Source: Treponema bryantii (GTDB taxonomy: Bacteria > Spirochaetota > Spirochaetia > Treponematales > Treponemataceae). From it: DNA of 64,000 bases. Below the pieces are notes generated by a model. That model saw only the letters and a program-made list of their open reading frames with translations. It had not been told where the DNA came from and ran no database searches. Below, piece after piece: positions 17,568 through 26,381 of this stretch (positions are counted from its first letter, which is position 1; every line of letters starts with the position of its first letter). The translations under genes and the position numbers were made by a program. The stretch is taken from contig NZ_FORI01000011.1 in the NCBI RefSeq assembly GCF_900113965.1, positions 42,270 to 106,269 on the forward strand, in the 5' to 3' direction.

Positions 17568-18347
17568 ATGAACTTCATTATTTTCAAAGGACTCTTAATT
17601 CCATTTTTAGGAACTGCTTTAGGTGCGTCTCTCGTTTTTTTTATGAAGCGAGAGTTGAATGTAAAGTTGCAGAATATGCTTTCGGGCTTTGCTGCAGGCG
17701 TTATGGTTGCGGCCTCTGTATGGAGTCTTTTGATTCCTTCTATGAACATGGTCAGTGACCGCGGAAAACTTGCTTTTGTTCCTGCGGCTGTTGGCTTTTG
17801 TGTCGGAATGATTTTCCTTCTGCTTCTGGATAAGGTTGTTCCGCACATGCATCTTGATGAAAGTCAGGAAGGGCCAAAAAGTAATCTCCAGAAAACGACA
17901 ATGATGGTGCTTGCCGTCACTCTTCATAATATTCCTGAAGGAATGGCTGTTGGTATTTTGTACGCGGGATGGGCATCCGGCTCTGCTCAGATTACTGAGG
18001 CTGGCGCTCTTACTCTTGCACTCGGAATTGCAATTCAAAACTTTCCGGAGGGCGCAATCATTTCTATGCCACTTCACTCAAAAGGACTTTCTAAAGCAAA
18101 GGCCTGCTGGTATGGAATTCTTTCTGGAATAGTTGAACCTGTTGCGGGCTTCCTTACAATCCTGCTTGCAAGCCATGTAATGTCTATTCTTCCATATTTC
18201 TTAAGCTTTGCCGCCGGTGCAATGATTTTTGTTGTTGTGGAAGAACTTGTCCCAGAAATGGCAGAAGGCGAACATTCGAATCTCGGAACCATCATGTTTA
18301 TGCTTGGTTTTGTTTTGATGATGATCCTTGATGTAGCGCTGGGTTAA
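17568..18347 (+). CDS. ZIP-family metal transporter
   Basis: 259 residues with eight hydrophobic segments. Metal-site helices characteristic of the family are present: LAVTLHNIPEGMAVG (helix 4, HNxPEG) and GIAIQNFPEGAIIS (helix 5). It is closest in style to ZupT-like transporters carrying Zn2+, Fe2+ or Mn2+; the direction and metal cannot be read from sequence. A decayed second copy of its ends lies at 22063-22138, on the far side of the ABC pair. Confidence 0.9.
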   Translation: MNFIIFKGLLIPFLGTALGASLVFFMKRELNVKLQNMLSGFAAGVMVAASVWSLLIPSMNMVSDRGKLAFVPAAVGFCVGMIFLLLLDKVVPHMHLDESQEGPKSNLQKTTMMVLAVTLHNIPEGMAVGILYAGWASGSAQITEAGALTLALGIAIQNFPEGAIISMPLHSKGLSKAKACWYGILSGIVEPVAGFLTILLASHVMSILPYFLSFAAGAMIFVVVEELVPEMAEGEHSNLGTIMFMLGFVLMMILDVALG

Positions 18348-18348
18348 A

Positions 18349-18383
18349 ACTCCAAATTGCAATTTATACTCCATTCTGCAATT
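18349..18383 (+). promoter_or_regulatory. Tandem direct repeat, probable AraC-family activator site
   Basis: ACTCCAAATTGCAATT (18349) and ACTCCATTCTGCAATT (18368) repeat with a 19-base period and end 4 bases before the -35 of the ABC promoter. The same tandem with the same 19-base period is at 28867-28901, near the PchR-like AraC gene. Placement just upstream of -35 is the usual activator position. Confidence 0.65.
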
Positions 18384-18387
18384 CCTA

Positions 18388-18447
18388 TTGATGTTAGAGG
18401 TGTATAACAATATAATGACTCTTGAATTATAGTTAGTAAAAACTAAC
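18388..18447 (+). promoter_or_regulatory. Promoter of the ABC pair with GTTAGT-N4-ACTAAC operator
   Basis: -35 TTGATG (18388-18393), 17-base spacer, -10 TATAAT (18411-18416). The perfect palindrome GTTAGTAAAAACTAAC lies at 18432-18447, just after the predicted start, where a bound repressor would block transcription. Confidence 0.75.
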
Positions 18448-18464
18448 ATAAAAGGGAGTTATTA

Positions 18465-20249
18465 ATGTCTCAAAACAAATCAAAAGTTCGTAAGCCTGCG
18501 AAGAAAAGTCTTGTTGCATGGATCTTTGAATTTGCAGGTGAGAAAAAAGGGCAGTATATCACAAGTGTGTTCTTTGCCCTTCTTAGTGTGGCGTGCTGTA
18601 TTGCGCCTTATTTTATGATTGCACGAATTGTTCAGCAGCTTCTAGCGGGCGTTCGTGACTGGTCTTTGTTCCTGCGTGAGTCTGGAATTGTTGCGCTCTT
18701 CTGGCTTGGAAATGTTATCTTCCATATGATTTCAACTTCCATGAGCCATATTGCAACTTTTAATCTTCTTGGAAACATCAGAAAAAAGATGTGTGACAAG
18801 CTGACTCGTCTTCCACTTGGAACTGTTCTTGATATGCCTTCGGGCTCTCTTAAAAATATTATGATTGAGCGAATCGACAGTATGGAAACAACTCTCGCTC
18901 ATATCGTTCCTGAATATACTTCGAACATTATTCTGTCGGCTGTGCTGGTTGTTTATCTTTTTGTGATTGACTGGCGGCTTGCTCTTGCCTGTATGGCTGT
19001 GTTACCGATCGGCCTTATTGCGATGTGCTTTATGCTGAAGGATGGGCCGGCACGTTTTCAGTATGCTTTGGATAAGACTAAGGCTTTAAACGATACTGCG
19101 GTTGAATATATTAATGGTATTGAAGTTATTAAGGCTTTCGGAAAATCTAAATCTTCATATGAGCGATTTGTTGTTGCGGCTCAGGAAGGTTCTGCCTGCT
19201 ACGTTGAGTGGATGCGAGACTGTATCTGGCCGCATGCGGTGGCTACTGTTGTAACTCCGTCGTTGTTGTTTTCACTGCTTCCGATTGGCGGTTACATGTT
19301 CTATAAGGGAACTGTGGATGCGTCAACATTTATTACAATGATTATTCTTGCTGTAAGTGCGATTCAGCCTTTTTTGATTGCCTTTACTTATCATGATGAT
19401 ATTGCCAAAGCCGGTGCTATTTTTGGTGAGGTTGGTTCGATTATGACTCTTGAGGAGTTGGATCGCCCTTCAGTTGATAAGCGGGTGCCGGATGACAATT
19501 CAATTGCTTTGAAGGATGTTCACTTCAGTTATCACAAAAATATTGAAGGTGAAGAGAAGAAAGAAATCCTGCACGGTATATCAATGAATTTACCTCAGGG
19601 CTCATATACCGCCTTTGTAGGACCAAGCGGCAGCGGTAAATCTACCATTGCCCGTCTCATCGCATCTTTGTGGGATGTCGATTCCGGTTCTGTTGAAATT
19701 GGTGGTGTGAATATCAAAGACTTGTCGCTCGAAGAATACAATCGTCGTGTTGCATACGTAAGTCAGGATAACTTTCTGTTCGATTTGAGCGTTCGAGAAA
19801 ACATTCGTCTTGGACGCGAGGGCGCTACTGATGCTGAAGTAGAAGAGGTTGCCCGCAAGTCCGGCTGTTATGATTTTATCATGTCGCTTGAAAACGGCTT
19901 TGACACAATTGTTGGTGGAAGCGGTGCGCACTTGAGTGGAGGTGAACGTCAGAGAATTGCAATTGCCCGTGCCATGATGAAGGATGCTCCTATTGTAATT
20001 CTTGATGAAGCAACGGCTTATACCGATCCGGAAAACGAAGCAATCATTCAGCAGAGTGTTGCAAAGCTCGTTGCAGGAAAAACTCTGATTGTTATTGCGC
20101 ATCGTCTTTCAACTGTAAAGGATGCAGACAAACTTTATGTAATCAAAGATGGTTTGATTGATTCGTGTGGAACTCATGAAGAACTGCTCGCTCAGGGCGG
20201 TTTGTACAAGAGTATGTGGGAAGCTCATATTGATTCACGCGATGAGTAA
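18465..20249 (+). CDS. ABC exporter-fold transporter, first half (possible metallophore importer)
   Basis: 594 residues: a six-helix membrane domain (about 30-330) fused to an ATPase domain with Walker A GPSGSGKST (about 385), signature LSGGERQRIAIARAM (about 490), Walker B PIVILDEATA and the switch His in VIAHRLSTV. It pairs with the next gene, 15 bases away, as a heterodimer. Transporters of this fold include the siderophore importers YbtPQ and IrtAB as well as drug exporters. The metal-type operator, the PchR-like regulator site upstream and the metal genes around it favour iron or metallophore uptake, but this is inference. Confidence 0.85.
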   Translation: MSQNKSKVRKPAKKSLVAWIFEFAGEKKGQYITSVFFALLSVACCIAPYFMIARIVQQLLAGVRDWSLFLRESGIVALFWLGNVIFHMISTSMSHIATFNLLGNIRKKMCDKLTRLPLGTVLDMPSGSLKNIMIERIDSMETTLAHIVPEYTSNIILSAVLVVYLFVIDWRLALACMAVLPIGLIAMCFMLKDGPARFQYALDKTKALNDTAVEYINGIEVIKAFGKSKSSYERFVVAAQEGSACYVEWMRDCIWPHAVATVVTPSLLFSLLPIGGYMFYKGTVDASTFITMIILAVSAIQPFLIAFTYHDDIAKAGAIFGEVGSIMTLEELDRPSVDKRVPDDNSIALKDVHFSYHKNIEGEEKKEILHGISMNLPQGSYTAFVGPSGSGKSTIARLIASLWDVDSGSVEIGGVNIKDLSLEEYNRRVAYVSQDNFLFDLSVRENIRLGREGATDAEVEEVARKSGCYDFIMSLENGFDTIVGGSGAHLSGGERQRIAIARAMMKDAPIVILDEATAYTDPENEAIIQQSVAKLVAGKTLIVIAHRLSTVKDADKLYVIKDGLIDSCGTHEELLAQGGLYKSMWEAHIDSRDE

Positions 20250-20264
20250 CCGGAGGTAAGAAAA

Positions 20265-22049
20265 ATGTTTGAAACGTTATTAAAATTCTTTAAGTTTTGC
20301 GATGTCGAGAACCGCAGAAAATTTACCGGTTCAATTATAGTTGGAATCTTCAATTCACTTTTTATGGCGCTCAGAATTGGTGCAGTGGCCGTAATGCTTC
20401 GTGGCGTAATTACCACAGCAATTGAAGGTGCTGCCTTTGAAATGAAAACAGTCTGGATTTCGTTTGCAATTATGTGCGTAAGTATCATCGGTGGAATCAT
20501 TACCCGCAAAGTTACTGCAATGTGGCAGTGTGAGGGTGGTTACCGTACCTGCGCTAAGAAACGTATCGAGATTGCTGAGCATCTTCGCTACCTGCCAATG
20601 GGTTATTTCAACGAAAACAGTCTCGGCGAAATCACTTCTGTTACAACAAATACAATGGAGTCGGTTGGTGATGTTGCCACCCGTGCTGTAATGATGGTCT
20701 TCCAGGGGCTGCTAGATACTTCGCTTATTATTGTAATGCTCTTCTTTTTTGACTGGAGAATTGCGCTTGTTGCACTTGCAGGCTTCGGACTCTTTGAATT
20801 TGTAAATCTTTTTATGCGTGTAGCAGTACGAGATGTTTCTGCAGAAAAGATTAAGGCTGATGCTGCCGAAATTGGAAAGGTTCTTGAATATATTCAGGGT
20901 ATTTCTGAAGTAAAGGCTTACAATCTGGTTGGTAAGCGTCGCCGTGAACTTAATTCAGTTATCGAAAAACGACTTAAGATTCTTATCAAAATGGAAATGC
21001 GCTGTATTCCTGTTTCAAACTTACAGTCGTTAGTTGCAAAGCTTAGTGGTGTTGCCATGATGCTTGCGTCATTACATTTTTATCTGGCCGGAACAATGGA
21101 CCTTGCAAACTGCAGCACAATGCTTGTGTGTTCATTCATGTTGTTTAATGCTCTTGAAGCCGGTGGGAACTATTCAGCACTTTTGAGAGTTATTGATATT
21201 GGTGTAACTAAGGCAAGTAAGATTCTCGCGCTTCCGACTATGAATATTGAGGGTAAACAAAATACGGTGGTTGGAGCAGAAAGTACGGTGGTTGAGCCTG
21301 TCGAAACCACCGCAGATATCGAAGCACAGAACATCGACTTTGCATATGATAAGAGGAAGATTATCGACAATATCTCCCTTAAAATTCCAGCCAACACCAC
21401 AACCGCTATCGTTGGGCCAAGTGGTGGTGGTAAGACAACCTTCTGTCATTTGCTTGCGCGTTTCTGGGATGTAGACAAGGGAAGAGTAACTCTTGGAGAT
21501 AAAGATGTCCGCGATTATAACATGGACGACCTGATGAAAAACTACAGCTTTGTTTTCCAGCATGTATATTTGTTCCACGATACAATTGCAAACAACATCC
21601 GCTTTGGAGAACCTGATGCTCCAATGGAAAAGGTTATTGCGGCAGCTAAAAAAGCCTGCTGTCATGAGTTTATATCAGCTTTACCAAACGGCTACGACAC
21701 AGTAATCGGCGAGGGTGGTGCAAGTCTTTCGGGTGGTGAAAAGCAGCGTATTTCAATAGCACGCGCAATCATGAAGGATGCGCCAATAATCATTCTTGAT
21801 GAAGCCACAGCAAATGTAGACCCTGAAAATGAACGTGAGCTTATGAATGCAGTTGCAGAACTTACAAAAGAGAAAACTGTAATCATGATTGCTCATCGCT
21901 TAAAGACAGTTCGTAATGCAGACCAGATTATCGTAATCGACAAGGGTCGCATTGCAGAACAGGGAAAACACGAAGAGCTTATCGCTAAAGGCGGAATCTA
22001 CGCAAGATTTATTGATTCACGAAAGCAGGCTGTGAGTTGGAAAATTTAA
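20265..22049 (+). CDS. ABC exporter-fold transporter, second half
   Basis: 594 residues with the same build: membrane domain, then an ATPase with Walker A GPSGGGKTT (about 384), signature LSGGEKQRISIARAI, Walker B PIIILDEATA and MIAHRLKTV. GGAGG is 8 bases before the ATG. Between the membrane and ATPase domains (codons about 334-350) the frame runs through a family A palindromic repeat, giving the insert STVVEPVETTA in the interdomain linker. Together with the first subunit it should form one transporter; see that entry for the proposed role. Confidence 0.87.
   Translation: MFETLLKFFKFCDVENRRKFTGSIIVGIFNSLFMALRIGAVAVMLRGVITTAIEGAAFEMKTVWISFAIMCVSIIGGIITRKVTAMWQCEGGYRTCAKKRIEIAEHLRYLPMGYFNENSLGEITSVTTNTMESVGDVATRAVMMVFQGLLDTSLIIVMLFFFDWRIALVALAGFGLFEFVNLFMRVAVRDVSAEKIKADAAEIGKVLEYIQGISEVKAYNLVGKRRRELNSVIEKRLKILIKMEMRCIPVSNLQSLVAKLSGVAMMLASLHFYLAGTMDLANCSTMLVCSFMLFNALEAGGNYSALLRVIDIGVTKASKILALPTMNIEGKQNTVVGAESTVVEPVETTADIEAQNIDFAYDKRKIIDNISLKIPANTTTAIVGPSGGGKTTFCHLLARFWDVDKGRVTLGDKDVRDYNMDDLMKNYSFVFQHVYLFHDTIANNIRFGEPDAPMEKVIAAAKKACCHEFISALPNGYDTVIGEGGASLSGGEKQRISIARAIMKDAPIIILDEATANVDPENERELMNAVAELTKEKTVIMIAHRLKTVRNADQIIVIDKGRIAEQGKHEELIAKGGIYARFIDSRKQAVSWKI
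21265..21312. repeat. Family A palindromic repeat inside a coding sequence
   Basis: A full copy (GGTGGTTGAGCC, with partner TCGAAACCACC, 21286-21312) plus a partial copy (ACGGTGGTTGGAGC, 21265-21278). Both are read in frame as the linker between the membrane and ATPase domains of the second ABC subunit. Confidence 0.85.
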
Positions 22050-22062
22050 TTTAAATAGAGCA

Positions 22063-22138
22063 GCTCTCGTTTTCTTTATGAAGCGAGAGTTGAATCTCAG
22101 ACTTCAGAATCTGCTTTCTGGATGTTGCACTGGGTTAA
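22063..22138 (+). pseudogene. Internally deleted remnant of a ZIP transporter gene
   Basis: 22063-22121 translates ALVFFMKRELNLRLQNLLSG, matching the ZIP gene near its start (ASLVFFMKRELNVKLQNMLSG at about 17625). It then jumps directly to GATGTTGCACTGGGTTAA, matching that gene's last codons (DVALG stop) in a different frame. Nearly 90 percent of the gene is missing. The remnant lies just after the ABC pair and supplies the last dozen codons of the antisense HMA gene. Confidence 0.85.
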
Positions 22139-22442
22139 AATCTGACAGAATATAAACTTCAATCTTTTTAATGCCATCAAGAATCGCTTGTTTCTTTTGT
22201 GGAGTATAGAATCTGATTTTTGGTTCTATTTCCAGAAGCAGAGGAACAAGCGATTTTAGTTTTTCAATATTAATTGAGTTTGCCGGATAGATTGCAAGTA
22301 TTCCGGAAGTTTTTTCTGTGTAGGTAATTTCTGCCTGCGGACAGATTTTTTTGAGTACAGCGATTGCGGCATTGCGGATTTCTTCATCGCGTAGAACGTG
22401 ATCACGAAAACGTAAACGGCCGGGAAAGTAGCGGTATTCCAT
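22104..22442 (-). CDS. Small heavy-metal-associated-like domain protein after the P-type ATPase
   Basis: 112 residues. The start MEYRYFPGRLRFRDHVLRDEE resembles the N-terminus of the ATPase next door (KHSLPGRIRICY), typical of the degenerate HMA_2-type domains without a CxxC metal site. Its ATG overlaps the ATPase stop, so translation is coupled. The last residues (NPVQHPESRF) are encoded by the antisense of the ZIP remnant, so the C-terminus was probably altered when that segment arrived. Probably an accessory protein of the pump; function unknown. Confidence 0.65.
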   Translation of the reverse strand: MEYRYFPGRLRFRDHVLRDEEIRNAAIAVLKKICPQAEITYTEKTSGILAIYPANSINIEKLKSLVPLLLEIEPKIRFYTPQKKQAILDGIKKIEVYILSDFNPVQHPESRF

Positions 22443-24553
22443 TAGTCTTCTCCAAGCAGAGGCTGCATTGACTTTACGCTGAAGGCAATTGTTGAAGCAT
22501 TATGAAGCAGAGCCGCAAGAGAAGGGGATATAAATCCGAAAAGTCCTAAGAACATAAGACTTGTATTTACTGCAACAATCTTTCTGTTGTTTGAATCGAT
22601 TTTATCCATAAGAAGTGAACCGAGTACACGTGTTTTATAAAGTCCTAAAAGGCCGTCTTCTGCAGAAAGCACAATATCAGCAGTTTCGCCTGTAATATCT
22701 GCACAGTCTCCCATTGCAATTCCTGTATCAGCGGCGGCAAGAGCAGGGGCATCGTTTATTCCGTCTCCAATCATAATTACTTTGTGACCAAGCTTTTTCT
22801 GTTCTTCTATATAACGAACTTTGTCTTCTGGCAGGGCACGTGAAATGTAATGCTCAACTTTTGTGAGGCGGGCGGCATTTTTGGCTGCGCCTTCATCATC
22901 ACCGGTAATCATTACACAGTTTTTAATTCCTGAATCATGAAGGGCCTTTATAACCTTTACCGCATTTTTGCGTACAGGGTCGTTAATGGCGAATATTCCA
23001 ATCAGTTTTTTTTCTTCTGCAAGATATAAAAGAGACATTCCATTTTCGAGTGCTTCTTTCTGTACCTGTTTCAGATCTGACGGCTGTTCGCAATTTTCAT
23101 CTTCAAAAATAAAATGACGGCTGCCGATTAGCAGTTTCTTGTCATGAAGTTCTGTTGCTATTCCATGTGCTACTATATATTCAACCTTGGCGTGTTCTTC
23201 CGGATGCAGAATACCTCGTTCCGTTGCAGCCTTTACAATTGCTGTGGCAATAGGATGGGCGAAGTGTTCTTCAAGGCAGGCTGCAATTGCAAGAACTTCA
23301 TCTTCAGTTCGGCCACAGTAGGTATGAATCTCAGCAAGCTTAGGACTTGCATGTGTAAGTGTTCCTGTCTTATCAAAAACGACAGTGTCGGCAACGGATG
23401 CATTTTCAAGGAACTTTCCTCCTTTCACTATTATTCCGTGTCCTGCGGCTTCCTTCATCGCACTCAAAACAGCAATAGGAGCAGCCAGCTTCATTGCGCA
23501 TGAATAGTCTACCATCAAGGTTGCCATCACCTTTGTCATATTTCCTGTAATAAGGAAGGTCGCAAGCGAAAGCAGAAAGTTATATTTTACAAGTTGATTT
23601 GCAAGATTCTCAGAACGAACCTGGGAAGAAACTTTTAAGCTTTGAGAATTATCAATCATCTGAAGGATATTCTGAACTTTTGTCTGATTGCCTGTTTCGC
23701 GGGCTTCAACAAAAATCTCTCCTTCCTGAACAATTGTTCCTGCAAAAACAGAGCTTCCTTTGCGCTTTTCTACGGCAAGAGGCTCTCCTGTGATTGTTGC
23801 CTGGTTTACCAGGGCTTCTCCGTTCAAAATCTCACCGTCTACAGGAATTATACTTCCTGTTCTTACAGCTACAATGTCTCCTTTTTTAATCATGCTGAGA
23901 GGAACGGCCTTTTCAGTCTGTTCGCCGTTTGAACCACGGCCGATAAGTTGTACCTGATCATTCTGAGAAATCAGTCTGTCTGCAAGGTCGCTGTAGGATT
24001 TTTTCTTTGTAAACTCTTCTATCGTGTCTCCGATGTTCAGCAGAAAGTTTATGTTTGAAGCTGTTTTTGTATCTCCGGTAAGAAGCGCCATGGAAATCGC
24101 TGTTGCATCCAGAACTTCAGAATGGAAAACCTCACCATTTGCAAGGTGTTCGATTCCGTTCAGAATACGCGGTCCCAGCGACCATACTCGAAGAATCATC
24201 CGAACTGGCAGCGGCAGAATCATCTTGAAGTAGTGCATGGCCGTCATCAACGCAAGGTCGAAAAGCAGGCTCTCCTGTTCTTGTGGTTCTTCTACAGCCT
24301 CCAGCATTTCCTGGTTGTTCAGATACTTGTCGGAAAGAGCCATAAAATAGGCTTTGATATGTTTTTCTGATAATTGTTTTGTGTCGTAATAAATCAGGAA
24401 TGAACCGGTGGTGTAATTTACAGACACGTCGGTCATTCCATCTTGTACAGAAAGCAGACTGTAGGCAAGGGCAGCCTGTCGCTTAGATATTTTTTTCTTG
24501 TTATAGCAGATTCGAATCCGCCCAGGTAGAGAATGCTTTACTGTAAAATCCAT
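22442..24553 (-). CDS. P1B-type heavy-metal transporting ATPase
   Basis: 703 residues. An N-terminal HMA-like domain without CxxC (about 1-70), TGEP actuator loop at 255-258, a transmembrane metal motif SCAMK (about 351) in place of CPC, the phosphorylation site DKTGTLT at 394, the P1B-specific His-Pro at 433-434 and GDGINDAP at 597-604. Probably pumps a divalent transition metal (Mn, Fe, Zn or Co) out of the cytoplasm; the SCA motif argues against a copper pump. It follows a small membrane protein and precedes an HMA-like protein in one operon, behind two GTTAGT-type operators. Confidence 0.9.
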   Translation of the reverse strand: MDFTVKHSLPGRIRICYNKKKISKRQAALAYSLLSVQDGMTDVSVNYTTGSFLIYYDTKQLSEKHIKAYFMALSDKYLNNQEMLEAVEEPQEQESLLFDLALMTAMHYFKMILPLPVRMILRVWSLGPRILNGIEHLANGEVFHSEVLDATAISMALLTGDTKTASNINFLLNIGDTIEEFTKKKSYSDLADRLISQNDQVQLIGRGSNGEQTEKAVPLSMIKKGDIVAVRTGSIIPVDGEILNGEALVNQATITGEPLAVEKRKGSSVFAGTIVQEGEIFVEARETGNQTKVQNILQMIDNSQSLKVSSQVRSENLANQLVKYNFLLSLATFLITGNMTKVMATLMVDYSCAMKLAAPIAVLSAMKEAAGHGIIVKGGKFLENASVADTVVFDKTGTLTHASPKLAEIHTYCGRTEDEVLAIAACLEEHFAHPIATAIVKAATERGILHPEEHAKVEYIVAHGIATELHDKKLLIGSRHFIFEDENCEQPSDLKQVQKEALENGMSLLYLAEEKKLIGIFAINDPVRKNAVKVIKALHDSGIKNCVMITGDDEGAAKNAARLTKVEHYISRALPEDKVRYIEEQKKLGHKVIMIGDGINDAPALAAADTGIAMGDCADITGETADIVLSAEDGLLGLYKTRVLGSLLMDKIDSNNRKIVAVNTSLMFLGLFGFISPSLAALLHNASTIAFSVKSMQPLLGED

Positions 24554-24564
24554 TGTTGGCCTCG

Positions 24565-24771
24565 TTAAGCGTTCTTTGCGTCGTTTTCAGCTTTTACGTC
24601 TTCTGCGTCTTCTTTGATTGTTTCAAAGTATTCTTTTGCATCATCCTTAAGCTGAAGTCCGCCTGCGACTACTTTTGCGGCACCTTTTTTGAATGTATCA
24701 GTTTTAATAAATGCGGCTGCTGCAAGACCTGCAACTACGCCCCACAGAAATTTTTTAGATCCATCTGTCAA
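24565..24771 (-). CDS. Small membrane-anchored protein (DUF6110-like) heading the ATPase operon
   Basis: 68 residues: one hydrophobic segment near the N-terminus (FLWGVVAGLAAAAFI) and a charged helical tail rich in Lys, Asp and Glu. The start is TTG at 24771, chosen because AGGAGG lies 8 bases upstream; the first in-frame ATG would lose most of the membrane segment. Similar small proteins are known next to P1B ATPases (DUF6110, from memory). Possibly a pump subunit or regulator. Confidence 0.65.
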   Translation of the reverse strand: MTDGSKKFLWGVVAGLAAAAFIKTDTFKKGAAKVVAGGLQLKDDAKEYFETIKEDAEDVKAENDAKNA

Positions 24772-24785
24772 TTTTGTATCCTCCT

Positions 24786-24855
24786 ATTAGTAATAACTAA
24801 CATGATTATTATATCGCGTTTAGTCTAGACTAACAAGTAGTTAGGGTGGTATAAC
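24786..24855. promoter_or_regulatory. Divergent control region with two metal-type operators
   Basis: Operators ATTAGTAATAACTAAC (24786-24801) and TTTAGTCTAGACTAAC (24819-24834). The minus promoter for the ATPase operon is -35 TTGTTA (24831-24836) and -10 TATAAT (24808-24813), so one operator lies in its spacer and the other just after its start. The plus promoter for the methyltransferase operon is -35 TAGACT (24826-24831) and -10 TATAAC (24850-24855), with the -35 inside the second operator. Confidence 0.7.
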
Positions 24856-24874
24856 AAGATATAAGGAAATCAAA

Positions 24875-25474
24875 ATGAGTAAATCAATCTGGGACAGGTT
24901 TGCACCAATCTATTCACTTGCGATGAAGTCGCAGAAAAATATTTATGATTATATGTATTCGCATATCCGTGATAAAGTTCAGGGAAAAGATGTTCTTGAA
25001 CTTGCAACGGGCCCTGGGCTTATTGCAAAAAATGTTGCAGAGGTAACTCACCGCATGGTTGCAACAGATTTTTCCCCGGATATGATTAAGCAGGCAGAGA
25101 AGGGGAACAATCCTGTAAATCTTACTTTTGAAATTGCAGATGCTTCAAACCTTCAGTATGAAGATCATTTTTTTGATGTCGTGATTATTGCAAACTGTCT
25201 GCACATTGTTCCGAATCCGGAAAAGGTTTTAAGTGAGATAGAGCGTGTTATGAAAAAAGGCGGGCTTCTTATAGCACCAAATTTCATTGAACGCAAAATT
25301 GCCAGCCCTAATCTTTGGCAGAAGCTTCTTTATAAACTTGGCGTAAAATTCGAACACCAGTGGACTTCAGAACAATATAAAAACTTCATTGAATCTAACG
25401 GCTGGAAAATCACTGCATCTGAAGTAGTTCCTGGCCGTATAGATTTGATGTATGTGGAGTGTGTAAAAAAATAG
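24875..25474 (+). CDS. Class I SAM-dependent methyltransferase
   Basis: 199 residues of the UbiE/Methyltransf_11 type: DVLELATGPGLIAKNVAE (SAM-binding motif I), VATDFSPDMIKQAEKG (motif post-I), FFDVVIIANCLHIVPNPEKVLSEIERVMKKGG (motifs II-III). The substrate is unknown. It is first of a four-gene run (24875-27666) controlled from the divergent region with GTTAGT-type operators, so it is probably metal-responsive. Confidence 0.85.
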   Translation: MSKSIWDRFAPIYSLAMKSQKNIYDYMYSHIRDKVQGKDVLELATGPGLIAKNVAEVTHRMVATDFSPDMIKQAEKGNNPVNLTFEIADASNLQYEDHFFDVVIIANCLHIVPNPEKVLSEIERVMKKGGLLIAPNFIERKIASPNLWQKLLYKLGVKFEHQWTSEQYKNFIESNGWKITASEVVPGRIDLMYVECVKK

Positions 25475-25496
25475 GACATTAGAGAAGGAGTTTTTT

Positions 25497-26339
25497 ATGG
25501 CAGATTTAAATACAAAATTTCATATAGAAAAAAACACTGTGCAGGAAACACTTATTATTCCGTTGTTTGCACGCAAGGTCTGCACGGAGCATTTTCCGAA
25601 TCTCTTTAATGATAATCAGGCAGAACGAATATGTAGTATGGTTGATTATGATTTTTCTGCTAAATCAAAAAAAATGGAAAGCACGATGGGGTTATTCGGT
25701 GCTCTTGAAGTCGCACAAAGACAATATGATCTTGCGTATGAGGTAAAGGAATATCTTAAAACACATCCCAAAGCCGCCGTTGTTAATCTTGGTTGTGGAC
25801 TTGATGACACGTTTAGAAAATGTGACAACGGTAAATGTCTGGGTTTTAATATTGATATGGAAGATGTCATTAAAATCAGAAATGAAATTCTTCCTGTCGG
25901 CGATCGCGAGAAAAACCTTGCGTATAATCTCAATAATGAAAAATGTTTTGACGAAATCCCTGCTGAAAATGGAGCCATCTTTTTTGCTTCCGGCGTTTTT
26001 TATTATTTTACGCGTGAAGAAGTAAAAAGCCTTCTTTCTAAAATAGCAGCAAGATTTCCTGGTTCAATAATAGTCTTTGATGCCTGCAACAAACGTGGTG
26101 CAAAAATGATGACAAAAACTTGGCTCAAGGAAGCTGGAATTTCAGATGTAAAAGCATATTTTTCACTTGAAGATGAAAATGAACTTTGTAATTGGAGCAA
26201 TAATTTTTCGAAAGTTTCATCAAAAAGTTATATGCGCGGCTATAGGGATATTTATAAAGAGCTTGGTTTTATTCATAAGCTGATGATCCAATTCTGCGAG
26301 AAGCTTGTAAAAATGAAAATTATTAAAATTGCATGTTGA
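25497..26339 (+). CDS. LCM-family (leucine carboxyl methyltransferase-like) O-methyltransferase
   Basis: 280 residues. VVNLGCGLDDTFRKCDNGKC and the following IDMEDVIKIRNEIL are typical of the LCM/PPM1 family (polyketide and natural-product carboxyl methyltransferases in bacteria). The N-terminus contains LIIPLFARKVCTEHFPNLFND, also a family feature. It lies 22 bases after the first methyltransferase. Two methyltransferases beside a thiazoline-hydrolase-like protein suggest modification of a small molecule. Confidence 0.8.
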   Translation: MADLNTKFHIEKNTVQETLIIPLFARKVCTEHFPNLFNDNQAERICSMVDYDFSAKSKKMESTMGLFGALEVAQRQYDLAYEVKEYLKTHPKAAVVNLGCGLDDTFRKCDNGKCLGFNIDMEDVIKIRNEILPVGDREKNLAYNLNNEKCFDEIPAENGAIFFASGVFYYFTREEVKSLLSKIAARFPGSIIVFDACNKRGAKMMTKTWLKEAGISDVKAYFSLEDENELCNWSNNFSKVSSKSYMRGYRDIYKELGFIHKLMIQFCEKLVKMKIIKIAC

Positions 26340-26381
26340 GCGAATCTATCCTAGATAGATTCCAGAAGGAGATAAATAATT

